64,000 nt of DNA. Origin: Stappia sediminis (GTDB lineage: Bacteria; Pseudomonadota; Alphaproteobacteria; Rhizobiales; Stappiaceae). Below the pieces are notes generated by a model that was given only the letters and a program-made list of their open reading frames with translations, made no database searches and was not told the origin of the DNA. The translations under genes were made by a program, and so were the position numbers. The DNA is taken from the NCBI RefSeq assembly GCF_009826895.1, contig NZ_WUMV01000003.1, forward strand, positions 310,001 through 374,000. The letters are read 5' to 3'. Below, piece by piece: positions 54,505-63,930 of this stretch (the first letter of the stretch is position 1; every line of letters starts with the position of its first letter).

Positions 54505-56064
54505 TTACTTGATCCAGAACTTGTCGGCCTTGCTGGTCCGGTCCCAGAGTTGCTTCGCCTGCGACCATGCGCCGGTCGCCCTGGCCTCATGCCAGCCGAT
54601 GGCGAAACCCGTTGCAAGAGCAACGCTTGCACCTTTCTGGCCCTTGGCGTCCGGCAAACCGGTCAGCTTTTCGGCCATGGCGACATCGTTCAGGTAACCG
54701 AACATGTCCTGAAGCGTTTTCATTTTCTCAAGGAAAGGTCTTACCGCCTTTTCCTTATAGATCGGCCGGAAAAACTCTACGGTATAGCGCAGTTTCTTCA
54801 GCGCCTTCCGCATTTCATGGCGCTCCTCGATCGTGAGTTCCTCGATCCTCCGGCCGTATTTCGATGCCGCTTTCCATTGTTTTGTCAGTGCCTTGGCGGC
54901 AAAGAATGATATGGGACGGGCGAGCGCGACAGTCTGCTCGATCGCCTGCGGCGTCAGCCAGCCGCGACTTTCCGTGTAGGCGGCGAGATCGAACAGGAAA
55001 TCGTTGGTATTCGGGTCGCCGAGCATTTGCCTGACGCTTTCGCGAACCTTCTCCCGTTCGTCCCTGATATGGGAAATCAGCGCATCTGCCGTAACGGATT
55101 TAGGCATTTCCGGCTCAAGCGGGGCAATGATTTCATCGATCAGCACGTCCAGATCGCGAAGATTGCCGACTTCCGCCGCAATGGATCTGGCTCGCTGATC
55201 GAGGTTGCGGGACGCCGCCGGGTCGATGATCTTTCTGAAAACATTGAAGGCGCTGCGCAAGCGGCGCAGCCCGATGCGCAGTTGATGCGGTCCTTCGGGG
55301 TCTTCCGTCTCAAGCACGACGATGCGGTTGTGGGAGATCTGGTCGAAACAGGAGCGCAGGATTGCGCGCAATGCCAGTTCCGCGGTGTCTCCGTCCGAAA
55401 TCTCGATATTTCCGGCCGTTTTCGGCATCGGCGGGCCGCTTTCCTCCCCGGCGGCGAAAGCATAACCGCGTGCCGCCTTGCTCGATTGCGAGAAGCGGAC
55501 CGGAGACCCGTTCACCAACGCCTTCGCGACGTCGTAGAGTACATCGACCGAGCCCGATTTCAGTTCCAGTTCCGCTTCGGTAATCGGGCATTGCCGCTCG
55601 CCGGAAACGATCTGGCCATCGTCGAGCGCCAGTTCGATTTCCGTCCCCCCGGCATCCTTGATCTGCTTGGTCGTCCGCCGGACCACCGTTTCGAACTGCG
55701 GTACCGGCTTGTCGGTCCCGATAAGCCGCAAAAGCGCGGATTTCAGCGCTTCGTCTTCAATCCGGTCCAATTCCGGCACCGGCCCGGAAATGCGCACCTC
55801 GTATTCGCGCGGGCGCGACAGTCCGCCGGAAAGGCCGGTCCCGCTCTTGACCGTCTGCACCCAGTCGCGCCCCGTCTTTCTGACCCGCAGCGACCATTTC
55901 GCCTTGCGCAACCGGCAGTCCGGCGTATCGAAGTAAATCGAGCGAAGATTGCGCGTCACCGGGCGGCCGGCGCTATACCGGCACGGCAATTCGGCTGACC
56001 TGGCGTGTTTCAGGGACGTCTGGTCAAGCTCGAGTTTCAGTTCGGTTTCGAATGTCTCTGTCAT
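54505..56064 (-). CDS. CYTH and CHAD domain protein
   Basis: The 519-residue protein starts with a CYTH domain (ETELKLEL at 5-12 is the ExExK signature). CYTH domains hydrolyse or bind triphosphates and polyphosphate. The second half is a CHAD domain, rich in conserved histidines and basic helices, that binds inorganic polyphosphate granules. Such two-domain proteins are linked to polyphosphate metabolism; here no ppk is adjacent. The ATG at 56064 is preferred because MTETFETELKLEL puts the signature close to the start. Confidence 0.92.
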   Translation of the reverse strand: MTETFETELKLELDQTSLKHARSAELPCRYSAGRPVTRNLRSIYFDTPDCRLRKAKWSLRVRKTGRDWVQTVKSGTGLSGGLSRPREYEVRISGPVPELDRIEDEALKSALLRLIGTDKPVPQFETVVRRTTKQIKDAGGTEIELALDDGQIVSGERQCPITEAELELKSGSVDVLYDVAKALVNGSPVRFSQSSKAARGYAFAAGEESGPPMPKTAGNIEISDGDTAELALRAILRSCFDQISHNRIVVLETEDPEGPHQLRIGLRRLRSAFNVFRKIIDPAASRNLDQRARSIAAEVGNLRDLDVLIDEIIAPLEPEMPKSVTADALISHIRDEREKVRESVRQMLGDPNTNDFLFDLAAYTESRGWLTPQAIEQTVALARPISFFAAKALTKQWKAASKYGRRIEELTIEERHEMRKALKKLRYTVEFFRPIYKEKAVRPFLEKMKTLQDMFGYLNDVAMAEKLTGLPDAKGQKGASVALATGFAIGWHEARATGAWSQAKQLWDRTSKADKFWIK

Positions 56065-56260
56065 CGTTCCAAGTCGTCTACCCGGCGTGTTTGTCATAAT
56101 CCATTCGAAAGGCGCTCTCAGTGCGTTTTTTTAACCTATGTGTCTATATTTCATGCGTCAATTCGGCGTTGATCATGTGCAGAGCAATGTTGAATTCGTG
56201 GTCGTTGATGCGCATCCCGGTCTTTCCTATCGCGTTGCGATCTGCTAGATCGATTCCCGT

Positions 56261-56347
56261 GCCCCTTTGGCGGAATTGGTAGACGCGCTGGACTCAAAAT
56301 CCAGTTCCCGTGAGGGAGTTCCGGTTCGACCCCGGAAGGGGGCACCA
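56261..56347 (+). tRNA. tRNA-Leu (anticodon CAA)
   Basis: The gene runs from GCCCCTTTGG to GGCACCA and has an anticodon arm CTGGA-CTCAAAA-TCCAG, giving anticodon CAA, which reads TTG. A long variable arm (TTCCCGTGAGGGA) marks a class II tRNA. The CCA end is encoded, and the length is 87 bases. The gaps on both sides, 196 bases to the CYTH-CHAD gene and 278 to the YHS gene, hold no other supported feature. Confidence 0.96.
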
Positions 56348-56625
56348 ATTCATTCCTCCCTGCTTCGCCGCAATAGTACCTGCCGTGCCTGTGCCGGGGA
56401 TATCCTGCGGCCGGATCGCGCGATCGTTCCGCACATGCACGTCTTCGTGAAGCGGGCACTGTGTAGTTGCCGCTTCGTAGGATTCGCTGCTACCCAAGCG
56501 TCAGGCAAAGCGCGCGTTTCTTCCGATACGCGCCAATCGAAGTATACAGCGAAATAAATCGTACGTATTCGGGGTTTTGCCTAATCGATTAACGCTGAAA
56601 CGGCTCTTCAAGAAGGTGTGGATTG

Positions 56626-57117
56626 GTGATCAGGATACGCAGAAGCTTTTTTGCCGGCTTAATTGTTGCGTTAACAGGCGTGGCCGCGTCATCGGCAATT
56701 GCGGATGAGGTGCTCTACGGCGAGACGCTCGTCAATACGCTTTATTCGGACGGAAACATTGCCATCCGCGGGTATGACAGTGTCGCCTATCACACCCAGG
56801 GAAAACCGGTGAAAGGCGATGCTCATTACAGTTTTGAGTACAATGGCGCCAAATGGCTCTTCGCCAGCGCGAAGAACCGGGATCTGTTTGCGGCGAATCC
56901 GGAAAAATTTGCTCCCGCCTATGGCGGTTACTGCGCTTACGGTGCGGGGAACGGCTATCTGGTGAAGACAGAACCGGAAGCCTTCTCCATCATCGACGGC
57001 AAGCTTTATCTCAACTACAACGTCGCCGTTTCGGAAAAATTCCAGGCGGATCTTCAAAGCCGTATCGAGCTGGCGGAGAAGAATTGGCCCAGCCTGAAGG
57101 CCAGCGTTACGAAATAA
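56626..57117 (+). CDS. exported YHS-domain protein
   Basis: The 163-residue protein has a Sec signal peptide (about 1-26, ending ASSAIA) and a YHS-like domain. Typical stretches are IAIRGYDSVAYHTQGKPVKG and YNGAKWLFASAKNRDLFAANPEKFAPAYGGYCAY, with a possible metal-binding His, Tyr and Cys. YHS domains often bind metals such as copper. The start may be GTG 56626 (chosen) or TTG 56623; both lie at workable distances from AGAAGG at 56611-56616. Confidence 0.88.
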   Translation: MIRIRRSFFAGLIVALTGVAASSAIADEVLYGETLVNTLYSDGNIAIRGYDSVAYHTQGKPVKGDAHYSFEYNGAKWLFASAKNRDLFAANPEKFAPAYGGYCAYGAGNGYLVKTEPEAFSIIDGKLYLNYNVAVSEKFQADLQSRIELAEKNWPSLKASVTK

Positions 57118-57137
57118 CGCGATACCGCGACCAGGAA

Positions 57138-57168
57138 ACCCGCCGGGAAGCATGACTTTCCGGCGGGT
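57138..57168. terminator. bidirectional terminator between convergent exported-protein genes
   Basis: ACCCGCCGG at 57138-57146 pairs with CCGGCGGGT at 57160-57168, and the inner GAA/TTT extends it. The hairpin lies between two convergent genes. Confidence 0.65.
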
Positions 57169-57200
57169 CCGGACCCCGATCTGCGAGGGCTGAGTTAATT

Positions 57201-57695
57201 TTACTTCGTGCCCGGCAGTTTCGTTACGTGCATATTGACGATCTTCCACCCCTCGTCGGTCTTGATCCTGGTGATCGAGTACCGGATGTATGTGGCGACT
57301 GTCCCGGCATCGGGGCGGCTCATGTACATTTCCATGTAGCCGGTCTCGACTGAGGCATCGCCGTAAAACCTCACGGTGGGCTGCCGGAATATCAGGTTGC
57401 GCTGCGGCCAGGCGGCGAAATAGCGCTGCCAGAGATCGGCGATGGCGTCGCGCCCTTCAAGCCAGAAGGGCTGCAGCGTCCCGGCAAACGTAGCGTCATC
57501 GTCATAGGCTGCGATAATGCCATCGACGCTGCCTGCCACGTAGTCGGATACGAATGCGGTACGGGAATCGGCGATCGCAACGATTTCCTTGGCAAGCTCT
57601 TCACTAAGGGTCTGAGTTTGCGCAGATGCCGGTTGGACATACGCAAGACAAACGCACATAGCCAACAAATTTACCATGCGAGGAAACGAGAACAT
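57201..57695 (-). CDS. exported NTF2-like (SnoaL/DUF4440-type) protein
   Basis: The 164-residue protein has a Sec signal peptide (about 1-25, ending ASA) followed by an NTF2-like cone fold. Typical stretches are YVAGSVDGIIAAYDDDATFAG and the ending GWKIVNMHVTKLP. Such proteins bind small ligands or catalyse simple reactions, and the function of this one is not known. The neighbour across a terminator is also exported, but the two genes converge. Confidence 0.85.
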   Translation of the reverse strand: MFSFPRMVNLLAMCVCLAYVQPASAQTQTLSEELAKEIVAIADSRTAFVSDYVAGSVDGIIAAYDDDATFAGTLQPFWLEGRDAIADLWQRYFAAWPQRNLIFRQPTVRFYGDASVETGYMEMYMSRPDAGTVATYIRYSITRIKTDEGWKIVNMHVTKLPGTK

Positions 57696-57815
57696 CAGCT
57701 TTCCTCCGACTATATAAACTGCTGATTTTCATGCTAAGATTATGGGAAATGGTATTATGAAACGTCCATTCCCGTCAATAATCAGAAAAATTCGGGACCT
57801 GCCGCAGGTGTCACC

Positions 57816-60800
57816 ATGCGCTGTAGTGCGTGCATGTCGCAAAATCCGGATACGGGCCGCTTCTGCAGCAACTGCGGAGAACCTCTCGCGCGCCTGTGTC
57901 CAGCTTGTGGCGCGCGCTGCGAGGCGAGCGCGAAATTCTGCTCCGACTGCGGGACGGAACTTGTACCCAAGGCCCAGCCGGGTGTCGTTTCCTGGCGCAA
58001 TCTCCGCAAGGGCTCGCTTGCCGAGGAGCGCAAGATCGTCAGCATTCTGTTCGCCGATCTGAGCGGTTCCTTCAGGCTGCTTGAAAGCGACCCGGAAAAG
58101 GCAAAGGAACTTCTCGTCGGCGTTCTCGACCGGCTGACGGGGGCCGTGCGCAAGTTCGACGGCACGGTGGTTCAGGCGATGGGCGACGGCATAATGGCCA
58201 TTTTCGGCGCGCCGCTTGCCTATGAGGATCATGCGCTTCGCGCGTGCCACGCCGCCCTTGCCATTCAGGAGGAATTCCGCCGCGAACCGGATGAAGGCTC
58301 CCGTTCCTTGTCGGTCCGTGTCGGCATCAACTCAGGCGAGGTGGTGGTGAGCGAACGCGGCGAGGGTCTGGACCTGCAATATGCCGCCTTCGGGCGCACG
58401 GCGCATCTCGCCGCGAGAATGGAAGAGATGGCCTCTCCCGGAAGCATCCTTATCTCTGAAAATACATGGCGGCTCGTGCGCGACCGGGCGCGGGCGGCTT
58501 CAAAGGGAAATGTCGACGTTCGCGGCCTGGAAGATCCGGTGGGGCTCCATGAACTTTTGTCGATCGACAGTTCCGCCGGCCGATCCACCTCACGCGGACC
58601 CGCGGTTACATTCGTCGGCCGCGAGGCGGAACTGGGCATTCTCGATCACGCCGCGCTGCAGGCGTCCGTGGGCGAAGGCCGCGTCGTGTCGATCGTGGGC
58701 GAGCCCGGGGTCGGCAAATCGCGGCTTATCGACGAATTCCTGCGCACGCGAAATACGGGCGAATGGGTAACGCTGAAAACCTGCGGCATCTCCCACAACA
58801 AGCCTGCGCCCTATGCGGGGGTGAAGGAAATCCTGGATCAGGTATTCGGGTTCGAGCATGAAAAATTTCGCGGGCCTGATGCCTATGAGCAAAATATCCG
58901 GGAGAAAGTGGCCCGCAGGCTTGAGGAATTCGGCCTTCAAACCGACAAGTTCACCACAACGCTTCTTTCGCTCTACAACGCCAATCAAGGCTCGGACTGG
59001 GAGGCGCTGACCGCCGATCAGAGACAGCGCCGGCTGGCGCATATCCTTTATTCGCTTCTGGACAAGAGCAGCAGCGCGGCTGCCGCGATCGTCGTGATCG
59101 ACGATCTTCAGTGGATCGACGCGGACAGCCAGGCGATCTTCGGCGAGACGATCCGGCTCATTTTCGACCTTCGGGTCCTGATCGTTCTGGGATACCGCCC
59201 GGAATACTCACACGGCTGGCACGGTAACCTGCATTATTTCCAGATCCCGCTCGACTGCCTGAAAGGCGGATCCGCCGACGAATTCCTCGACGCGCTGCTC
59301 GGGCGGAATTCGAGCTTGGATGATCTTCGCAAGTCCCTGATCGAACGCACCGGCGGCAATCCGTTCTTCTTGGAGGAAAGCGTCAGGTCCCTTGTGGAGG
59401 AGGGGTACCTTTCCTCGAAAGGCGGGAAATATGAGATGAGCCGGCAAGTCGGCGAGCAGACCATCCCGCCACGCGTTCAGGATGTGATCGCGATGCGCAT
59501 CGACCGTCTGCCTGCTGCCGAAAAGCGCCTCCTGCAGGATGCCGCGGCCTTCGGTTACGAATTCGAGGGCGATCTTCTCGCAAGGATTTCGGATCTCGAT
59601 GACGAGGCGGTCTGGCCGATTCTGGAACATCTTATCGATATGCACTTCCTGACGTTCGGGCCGCAGACCGCGGGAACGCAGCTCGAGTTCAAGCATCCGC
59701 TGACCCATGACGTCGCCTATCACACCATGGTTCAGGGAGACCGCAGGAAAATTCACGCGAAGATCCTGGCGGCATTGGAGGAGCTCTACCGCGATAGCAA
59801 CGATACGGTTCTCAACAAGCTTGCCTTTCACGCCGAGCATGCGGCAGATCTTGTAAAGGCGAAGAACTACCTGCGGGCCGCGGGGCGGCGCGCGATGGCA
59901 AGTTCCGCCTGTCAGCAGGCATCCAAATGCTTCGAGGACTGCCTGTCGGTAATCAATCGCATGCCGGACAAGCAGGCGGTCGTCGAGGATGCGATCGACG
60001 TCAGGCTGGATCTGCGAAACGCCCTCATGCCGCTGGGCCGACATGACGAAATCCTGCCGCATCTGAGCGAGGCGCTGGCGCTCGGCACAACGCTCGGCGA
60101 CCGCTCGAGGATCGCCAGAACCCATTCCTACCTCTCCCACTATCACTGGCTTGTCGCCGAGTGGGAAGACGCCATACGCGAAGGGCGGCGGGCGCTGGAA
60201 ATCGCGGGACATCTCAATGACTTCGGCCTTCTGGTGACCACCCGCTTCACGCTCGGGATATCGAATTATTCGATCGGAAAATTCAAAAACGCGGCCGAAT
60301 ACCTGGGCGGAAACGTGAAGGACCTGGATGAACGCGAAGTCGGAAACAGGTTCGGCATGTTCGCGCTGCCGTCCGTCGTCTCACGCTGCTATCTCGCGCT
60401 TTGCTTCGCGGAGCAGGGACTGTTCAAGGATGCCCAGACGCCCGTGAGCGAGGCGATAGCGATCGCGACGGAATACGGACGGCCGTTCGACGTCATACAG
60501 GGGTATCTCGCGCTCAGCCATGTCGACCACATTCGCGGGAAGGCGAAAGGTTCCCTGCCGTACCTGGAGGAGGCGCTCGCGCTTTGCGAGGACGTCGACA
60601 TCCAGATTCTCGTGCCGCGCGTTACCGCTTCGCTTGCCTATGCCTATAGCCTGGAAGGCAGGTTCGGGGAGGCGGACAAGCTTGCGGAACGGGCGCTCCG
60701 GCAGGTCGATTCCATGCATCTGACGGCGATGCGTTCCTTCTGCCTGCGCTGGATCGGCGAGGTTGAACTGAACGCGGGACGAACGTCGAATGCCTGCGAT

Positions 60801-61094
60801 ATCGCAGAGCGGCTTTACCGCCACTGCAGCGCGACCGGCGAAGTTTCCCACGGCGCCTGGGCGCGCTACCTGCTCGGCGCGTCCCTGGCGGCCGAGGATT
60901 GCCGGGAAGATGCGATCTCGCATCTTCAGGCGGCAAGGCGGACGGCCGAGGACCTCGGCATGCAGCCGCTTGTTGCCCTTTGCCTGAACAAGATAGGGAA
61001 GCTGCAGCAACTCGAAGGGCAAGGGGCCATCGCTGCAGGCAGCCTTCGCGAGGCCGAAATCCTGTTGCGGGACATGGGCATGGAGCGGAGCTGA
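57816..61094 (+). CDS. zinc-ribbon/class III cyclase/AAA-type ATPase/TPR signalling protein
   Basis: The 1092-residue protein is a multidomain signalling protein. Two zinc ribbons lie at about 3-20 (CSAC...FCSNCG) and 28-46 (CPACGARC...FCSDCG). A class III cyclase follows at about 70-245 with ILFADLSGSF and QAMGDGIMAIFGAP as metal motifs. Next is a large P-loop ATPase with Walker A GEPGVGKSR near 294-302 and Walker B VVIDDLQW near 426. The last 450 residues are TPR-like. The layout matches cyclase-NACHT/AAA regulators found in actinobacteria and rhizobia. It is the third cyclase-like gene in the window and stands alone. Confidence 0.88.
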   Translation: MRCSACMSQNPDTGRFCSNCGEPLARLCPACGARCEASAKFCSDCGTELVPKAQPGVVSWRNLRKGSLAEERKIVSILFADLSGSFRLLESDPEKAKELLVGVLDRLTGAVRKFDGTVVQAMGDGIMAIFGAPLAYEDHALRACHAALAIQEEFRREPDEGSRSLSVRVGINSGEVVVSERGEGLDLQYAAFGRTAHLAARMEEMASPGSILISENTWRLVRDRARAASKGNVDVRGLEDPVGLHELLSIDSSAGRSTSRGPAVTFVGREAELGILDHAALQASVGEGRVVSIVGEPGVGKSRLIDEFLRTRNTGEWVTLKTCGISHNKPAPYAGVKEILDQVFGFEHEKFRGPDAYEQNIREKVARRLEEFGLQTDKFTTTLLSLYNANQGSDWEALTADQRQRRLAHILYSLLDKSSSAAAAIVVIDDLQWIDADSQAIFGETIRLIFDLRVLIVLGYRPEYSHGWHGNLHYFQIPLDCLKGGSADEFLDALLGRNSSLDDLRKSLIERTGGNPFFLEESVRSLVEEGYLSSKGGKYEMSRQVGEQTIPPRVQDVIAMRIDRLPAAEKRLLQDAAAFGYEFEGDLLARISDLDDEAVWPILEHLIDMHFLTFGPQTAGTQLEFKHPLTHDVAYHTMVQGDRRKIHAKILAALEELYRDSNDTVLNKLAFHAEHAADLVKAKNYLRAAGRRAMASSACQQASKCFEDCLSVINRMPDKQAVVEDAIDVRLDLRNALMPLGRHDEILPHLSEALALGTTLGDRSRIARTHSYLSHYHWLVAEWEDAIREGRRALEIAGHLNDFGLLVTTRFTLGISNYSIGKFKNAAEYLGGNVKDLDEREVGNRFGMFALPSVVSRCYLALCFAEQGLFKDAQTPVSEAIAIATEYGRPFDVIQGYLALSHVDHIRGKAKGSLPYLEEALALCEDVDIQILVPRVTASLAYAYSLEGRFGEADKLAERALRQVDSMHLTAMRSFCLRWIGEVELNAGRTSNACDIAERLYRHCSATGEVSHGAWARYLLGASLAAEDCREDAISHLQAARRTAEDLGMQPLVALCLNKIGKLQQLEGQGAIAAGSLREAEILLRDMGMERS

Positions 61095-61139
61095 AAGCGC
61101 AATTGTGAAGGGCTCGGGTCGTCCGCCCCTGCAAGGAAA

Positions 61140-61559
61140 TCAGTCCGCGCTTGCCTCTATCGCCTCCATGTCGTCGTCCGACAGTCCGAAATGATGGCCG
61201 ATTTCGTGAATCAGGACATGTGCGATCACGGCTGCGAGCGTGTCCTCGTGGCTGGTCCAATAATCCAGGATCGGACGGCGGTAGAGCCAGACGCGGTTCG
61301 GCATCTGCCCGGTGAAGCTGTTTGCCCCGCCGTGCGCCAGCCCCACCCCCTCGAACAGGCCGAGGAGGCCGAAGGGGTCTTCGATGCCGAGACTGTCCAG
61401 GACGTCATCATCCGCGAAATCGGCGACGGTGACCTGAATATCGCCGCACAGCTCACGGAATTCTTCCGGCAGGCCATCGAATGCCGCCTCGGCGATTTCC
61501 ACGAAATCTTCCATAGAAGGGGCTGTTTTCTGCCCCCAGGACCATGATGCGTCTTTCAT
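61140..61559 (-). CDS. zincin-like metallopeptidase family protein
   Basis: The 139-residue protein has the zinc motif HEIGHHFGLSDDD near the end, with the wording of the Zincin_1/DUF1025 family. It has no signal peptide and is small, so it should be a cytosolic minigluzincin-type protease or an inactive relative. Its substrate is unknown. It lies 3 bases after the small membrane protein gene and ends the yqaA-dsbB operon. Confidence 0.9.
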   Translation of the reverse strand: MKDASWSWGQKTAPSMEDFVEIAEAAFDGLPEEFRELCGDIQVTVADFADDDVLDSLGIEDPFGLLGLFEGVGLAHGGANSFTGQMPNRVWLYRRPILDYWTSHEDTLAAVIAHVLIHEIGHHFGLSDDDMEAIEASAD

Positions 61560-61562
61560 GGT

Positions 61563-61817
61563 TCATAGATAGGTGACGGCGAGATACCCAACCAGCAAAA
61601 TCGCGAACACCAGGCCGGCAATCCGCCCGATGCGGCTCCCCCAAACCTCGATCGGGTCGTCCTCCGGCTTGTCTTGAGCGGCGAAATGGTCGCGTACCCG
61701 GTTGGCGGTGCGTGCAAGCGCCGATTGGCCGATTGTATCGCTGTCGCGATGAACCGCCTCAAGGGCGCGCTTGGCGTCCTCCACCTTCAGGCGATCGCGT
61801 TCCTCGCGGGTTGGCAT
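61563..61817 (-). CDS. small membrane protein of unknown function
   Basis: The 84-residue protein has a charged N-terminal half and one membrane segment at the C-terminus (about 67-83, AGLVFAILLVGYLAVTYL), so it is tail-anchored. I do not recognise a family. It is packed between the DsbB-like gene (25 bases) and the metallopeptidase gene (3 bases) on the same strand, which supports it as a real gene. Confidence 0.75.
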   Translation of the reverse strand: MPTREERDRLKVEDAKRALEAVHRDSDTIGQSALARTANRVRDHFAAQDKPEDDPIEVWGSRIGRIAGLVFAILLVGYLAVTYL

Positions 61818-61842
61818 CGCAATTCAGCCTTTCTCCCGAGCC

Positions 61843-62355
61843 TCAGGTCCTGGCCCGACGGTGCGCCACAAGCGCGATCAAGGCAAGTACTGCAATCGCG
61901 CCGGAGGCGACCGCATTCCAGCCCGCGAAGGATAGGCCCAGCATCCGCCAGCTCGCCTCGGTGCAGCTTACGACGCGTGTGGTCGACAGGGCGTTGAGAA
62001 GATCTCCGGCGGATGTGGGAGCCGCCGTGCCTCCGCCGCAGTCGCTGGGCCCGGGCCAGAAGCCCCATTCGGCCCCCGCCTGGTAGATGCCGAGGCCGCT
62101 GCCATAGGCGAATACACCGGCGACGACGAGGAGCAGCAGGCTTGTCATCGCCCGCGCCCGGCCGCGCACCATCAGTCCGAGCGCCAGAAGCGCCACCGGA
62201 AGGCCGACGTAATACGGCACGCGCTGTTCCAGGCAGAGCTTGCAGGGCACGTAACCGCCGATGAGCTGGAAGCCCCAGGCGCCGGCAATCGTCGCCGCGC
62301 CGGCGAGGATCAGGAGGACAAGCGAGGACAGTCTCAACGTTTGCGGCGAGGTCAT
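61843..62355 (-). CDS. DsbB-like disulfide bond formation protein
   Basis: The 170-residue membrane protein has four hydrophobic segments. It has the first cysteine pair CKLC (with CKLCLEQR, a DsbB hallmark) and a second pair spread over SDC and VSC. DsbB re-oxidises DsbA using quinone. The ATG at 62355 is chosen because MTSPQTLRLSSLVLLI leads directly to the first membrane segment. It follows the YqaA-type gene by 13 bases. Confidence 0.9.
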   Translation of the reverse strand: MTSPQTLRLSSLVLLILAGAATIAGAWGFQLIGGYVPCKLCLEQRVPYYVGLPVALLALGLMVRGRARAMTSLLLLVVAGVFAYGSGLGIYQAGAEWGFWPGPSDCGGGTAAPTSAGDLLNALSTTRVVSCTEASWRMLGLSFAGWNAVASGAIAVLALIALVAHRRART

Positions 62356-62368
62356 GCGGTATATTCCA

Positions 62369-62947
62369 TCAAAGGTATTTGATCGCGACGAAGCCGCCGA
62401 CAAGCCCGATTACGAAAAGCGTGAACACCAGCCCGAGGCGCTTTTCTATGAAATCGCGGATCGGCGGGCCGAAGAGATAAAGAAGCCCCGACACCACATA
62501 GAAACGAATGCCGCGCGAAAGGATGCTCGCCACGATGAAGACGGGCAGGTTCAGCGCGGTTGCCCCGCTGGCGATGGTGATCACCTTGTACGGAAAGGGC
62601 GTCAGGCCGGCGATGAAGACGATCCACGAGCCATAGGCGTTGAAGTCTTCGCGGAAGTGCTCGAACTTGTCGAGGTAGCCGTAGAATTCCAGGATCGGCT
62701 GCGCAAGCTGCTGAAACAGGAAGGCGCCGATCATATAGCCGAAAAATCCGCCGACGACGGAGGTGACCGTGCAGATCGTGGCGTAGGCGAACGCACGTTC
62801 CCGCTTCGCGATGACCATGGGGATCAGGAGAATGTCCGGCGGGATCGGAAAGAACGAGCTTTCCGCAAAGGATATGGTGCCAAGTGCCGCCGGCGCGCGC
62901 GGGCCGGAGGCGAGAGACATGGTCCAGTCGTAGAGGCGGCGCAACAT
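62369..62947 (-). CDS. YqaA family (SNARE-associated/DedA-like) membrane protein
   Basis: The 192-residue inner-membrane protein resembles YqaA/DedA proteins, with FAESSFFPIPPDILLIPM near 27-44 and FIAGLTPFPYKVITIASG. The Glu and Pro residues of these re-entrant loops are the family hallmark. DedA-family proteins take part in lipid carrier flipping and proton-coupled membrane homeostasis. It is the first gene of the four-gene operon that continues with the DsbB-like gene. Confidence 0.9.
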   Translation of the reverse strand: MLRRLYDWTMSLASGPRAPAALGTISFAESSFFPIPPDILLIPMVIAKRERAFAYATICTVTSVVGGFFGYMIGAFLFQQLAQPILEFYGYLDKFEHFREDFNAYGSWIVFIAGLTPFPYKVITIASGATALNLPVFIVASILSRGIRFYVVSGLLYLFGPPIRDFIEKRLGLVFTLFVIGLVGGFVAIKYL

Positions 62948-62999
62948 GGGCGTTGAATAGCCCGAGGCTTACCCTTTGTCACGCAGGATTAGCAGGCCC

Positions 63000-63485
63000 T
63001 CAGAGATAGCCGATCGCGCGCCCGCAGCCGATCGCCGCGACCCAGATCGCGGCAGACAGAAAGCCCGCCCAACGAAAGCGCGAGATCGTGCCGCGCGAAT
63101 CCACCTGAGCGAGCAAGCGCCATGCGGGCACGATCCTGAGGGCCAGCGCGTTGAGGATGCCGAGCCCTACAAGAGCGAGCTTCGCCTGCATGACGGGCAT
63201 GGCGAGATATTCGGATGCTTTTACCGAGATCATCAGGATACCGGTCGAAATCGCAAGAAGCAGTCCGAACGCCGATATGGGCACCAGAATGCGCTTCAGC
63301 TCGGCAAGCGGGATCGAGCGCCAAAGCCCCATGAGCCTGAGATCGAGCGGCAGGATCGCTCCGAACAGAAGCGCGATCGCGAGGATATGCGCAAAATTCA
63401 CGAAAGGATAAAGCCACGGCTCGCTTTTCATGAGGCGAGCCGCTTCGGAGGTCTGCAAGGCGTCTGCGAGGGTGGATAGGTCCAA
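63000..63485 (-). CDS. integral membrane protein, DUF6644-like
   Basis: The 161-residue protein has four membrane segments, with WLYPFVNFAHILAIALLFGAILPLD-type and RILVPISAFGLLLAISTG-type stretches, and the conserved MDLSTLADALQTSEAARL start. No ATG fits, since the only one (63431) would cut the first conserved stretch, so the TTG at 63485 is the likely start. It begins 5 bases after the DUF6152 stop, which suggests coupling. The function is unknown. Confidence 0.8.
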   Translation of the reverse strand: MDLSTLADALQTSEAARLMKSEPWLYPFVNFAHILAIALLFGAILPLDLRLMGLWRSIPLAELKRILVPISAFGLLLAISTGILMISVKASEYLAMPVMQAKLALVGLGILNALALRIVPAWRLLAQVDSRGTISRFRWAGFLSAAIWVAAIGCGRAIGYL

Positions 63486-63490
63486 GGGAA

Positions 63491-63886
63491 TCAGCCGGAT
63501 CGATTCGGATACATGTCGTAGGTTATACCGGCCACCGTGATTCTTTCCGCCTTCATTCTGTTTTCCGACCGGTCTTTCGAACGATGACCCGACGCCAGAA
63601 CTTCCTGGCCGGCGTTTAGCGTCCCCTCTTCGAGGCCAGCGCCGCGCATCCTTGACGGTGGACCGAGTTCGACACGCCACATCACGCCGTCCACATCTAC
63701 CTCGAGAATACCGTGCGGCGGGCCAATGTAGATTTCCCTGATCAACCCCGTCAGTTCGAACTGGCCATCCTCCGCCCATCGCCAGCCATGGTGGGCAAGG
63801 GCCGGCAGGGTCAAGAAGCTGGCGCCGGCGCCCAGCAGAAACATGCGCCTGTCGACCGTCGGGAATTCACCTTTGATATGTTTCAT
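63491..63886 (-). CDS. exported DUF6152 family protein with Tat-like signal
   Basis: The 131-residue protein has an N-terminal RRMFLLGAGASF twin-arginine-like signal followed by ALAHHGW, where the mature protein starts. The remaining 95 residues form the DUF6152 domain (FELTGLIREIYIGPPHGILEVDVDG). Such proteins accompany small membrane proteins like the DUF6644-type gene that follows after 5 bases; their function is unknown. The ATG at 63886 is the natural start. Confidence 0.88.
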   Translation of the reverse strand: MKHIKGEFPTVDRRMFLLGAGASFLTLPALAHHGWRWAEDGQFELTGLIREIYIGPPHGILEVDVDGVMWRVELGPPSRMRGAGLEEGTLNAGQEVLASGHRSKDRSENRMKAERITVAGITYDMYPNRSG

Positions 63887-63930
63887 CGACCCGTCCTCCG
63901 GAAAAACTCATGCCATCGCGAAAAAATGGG

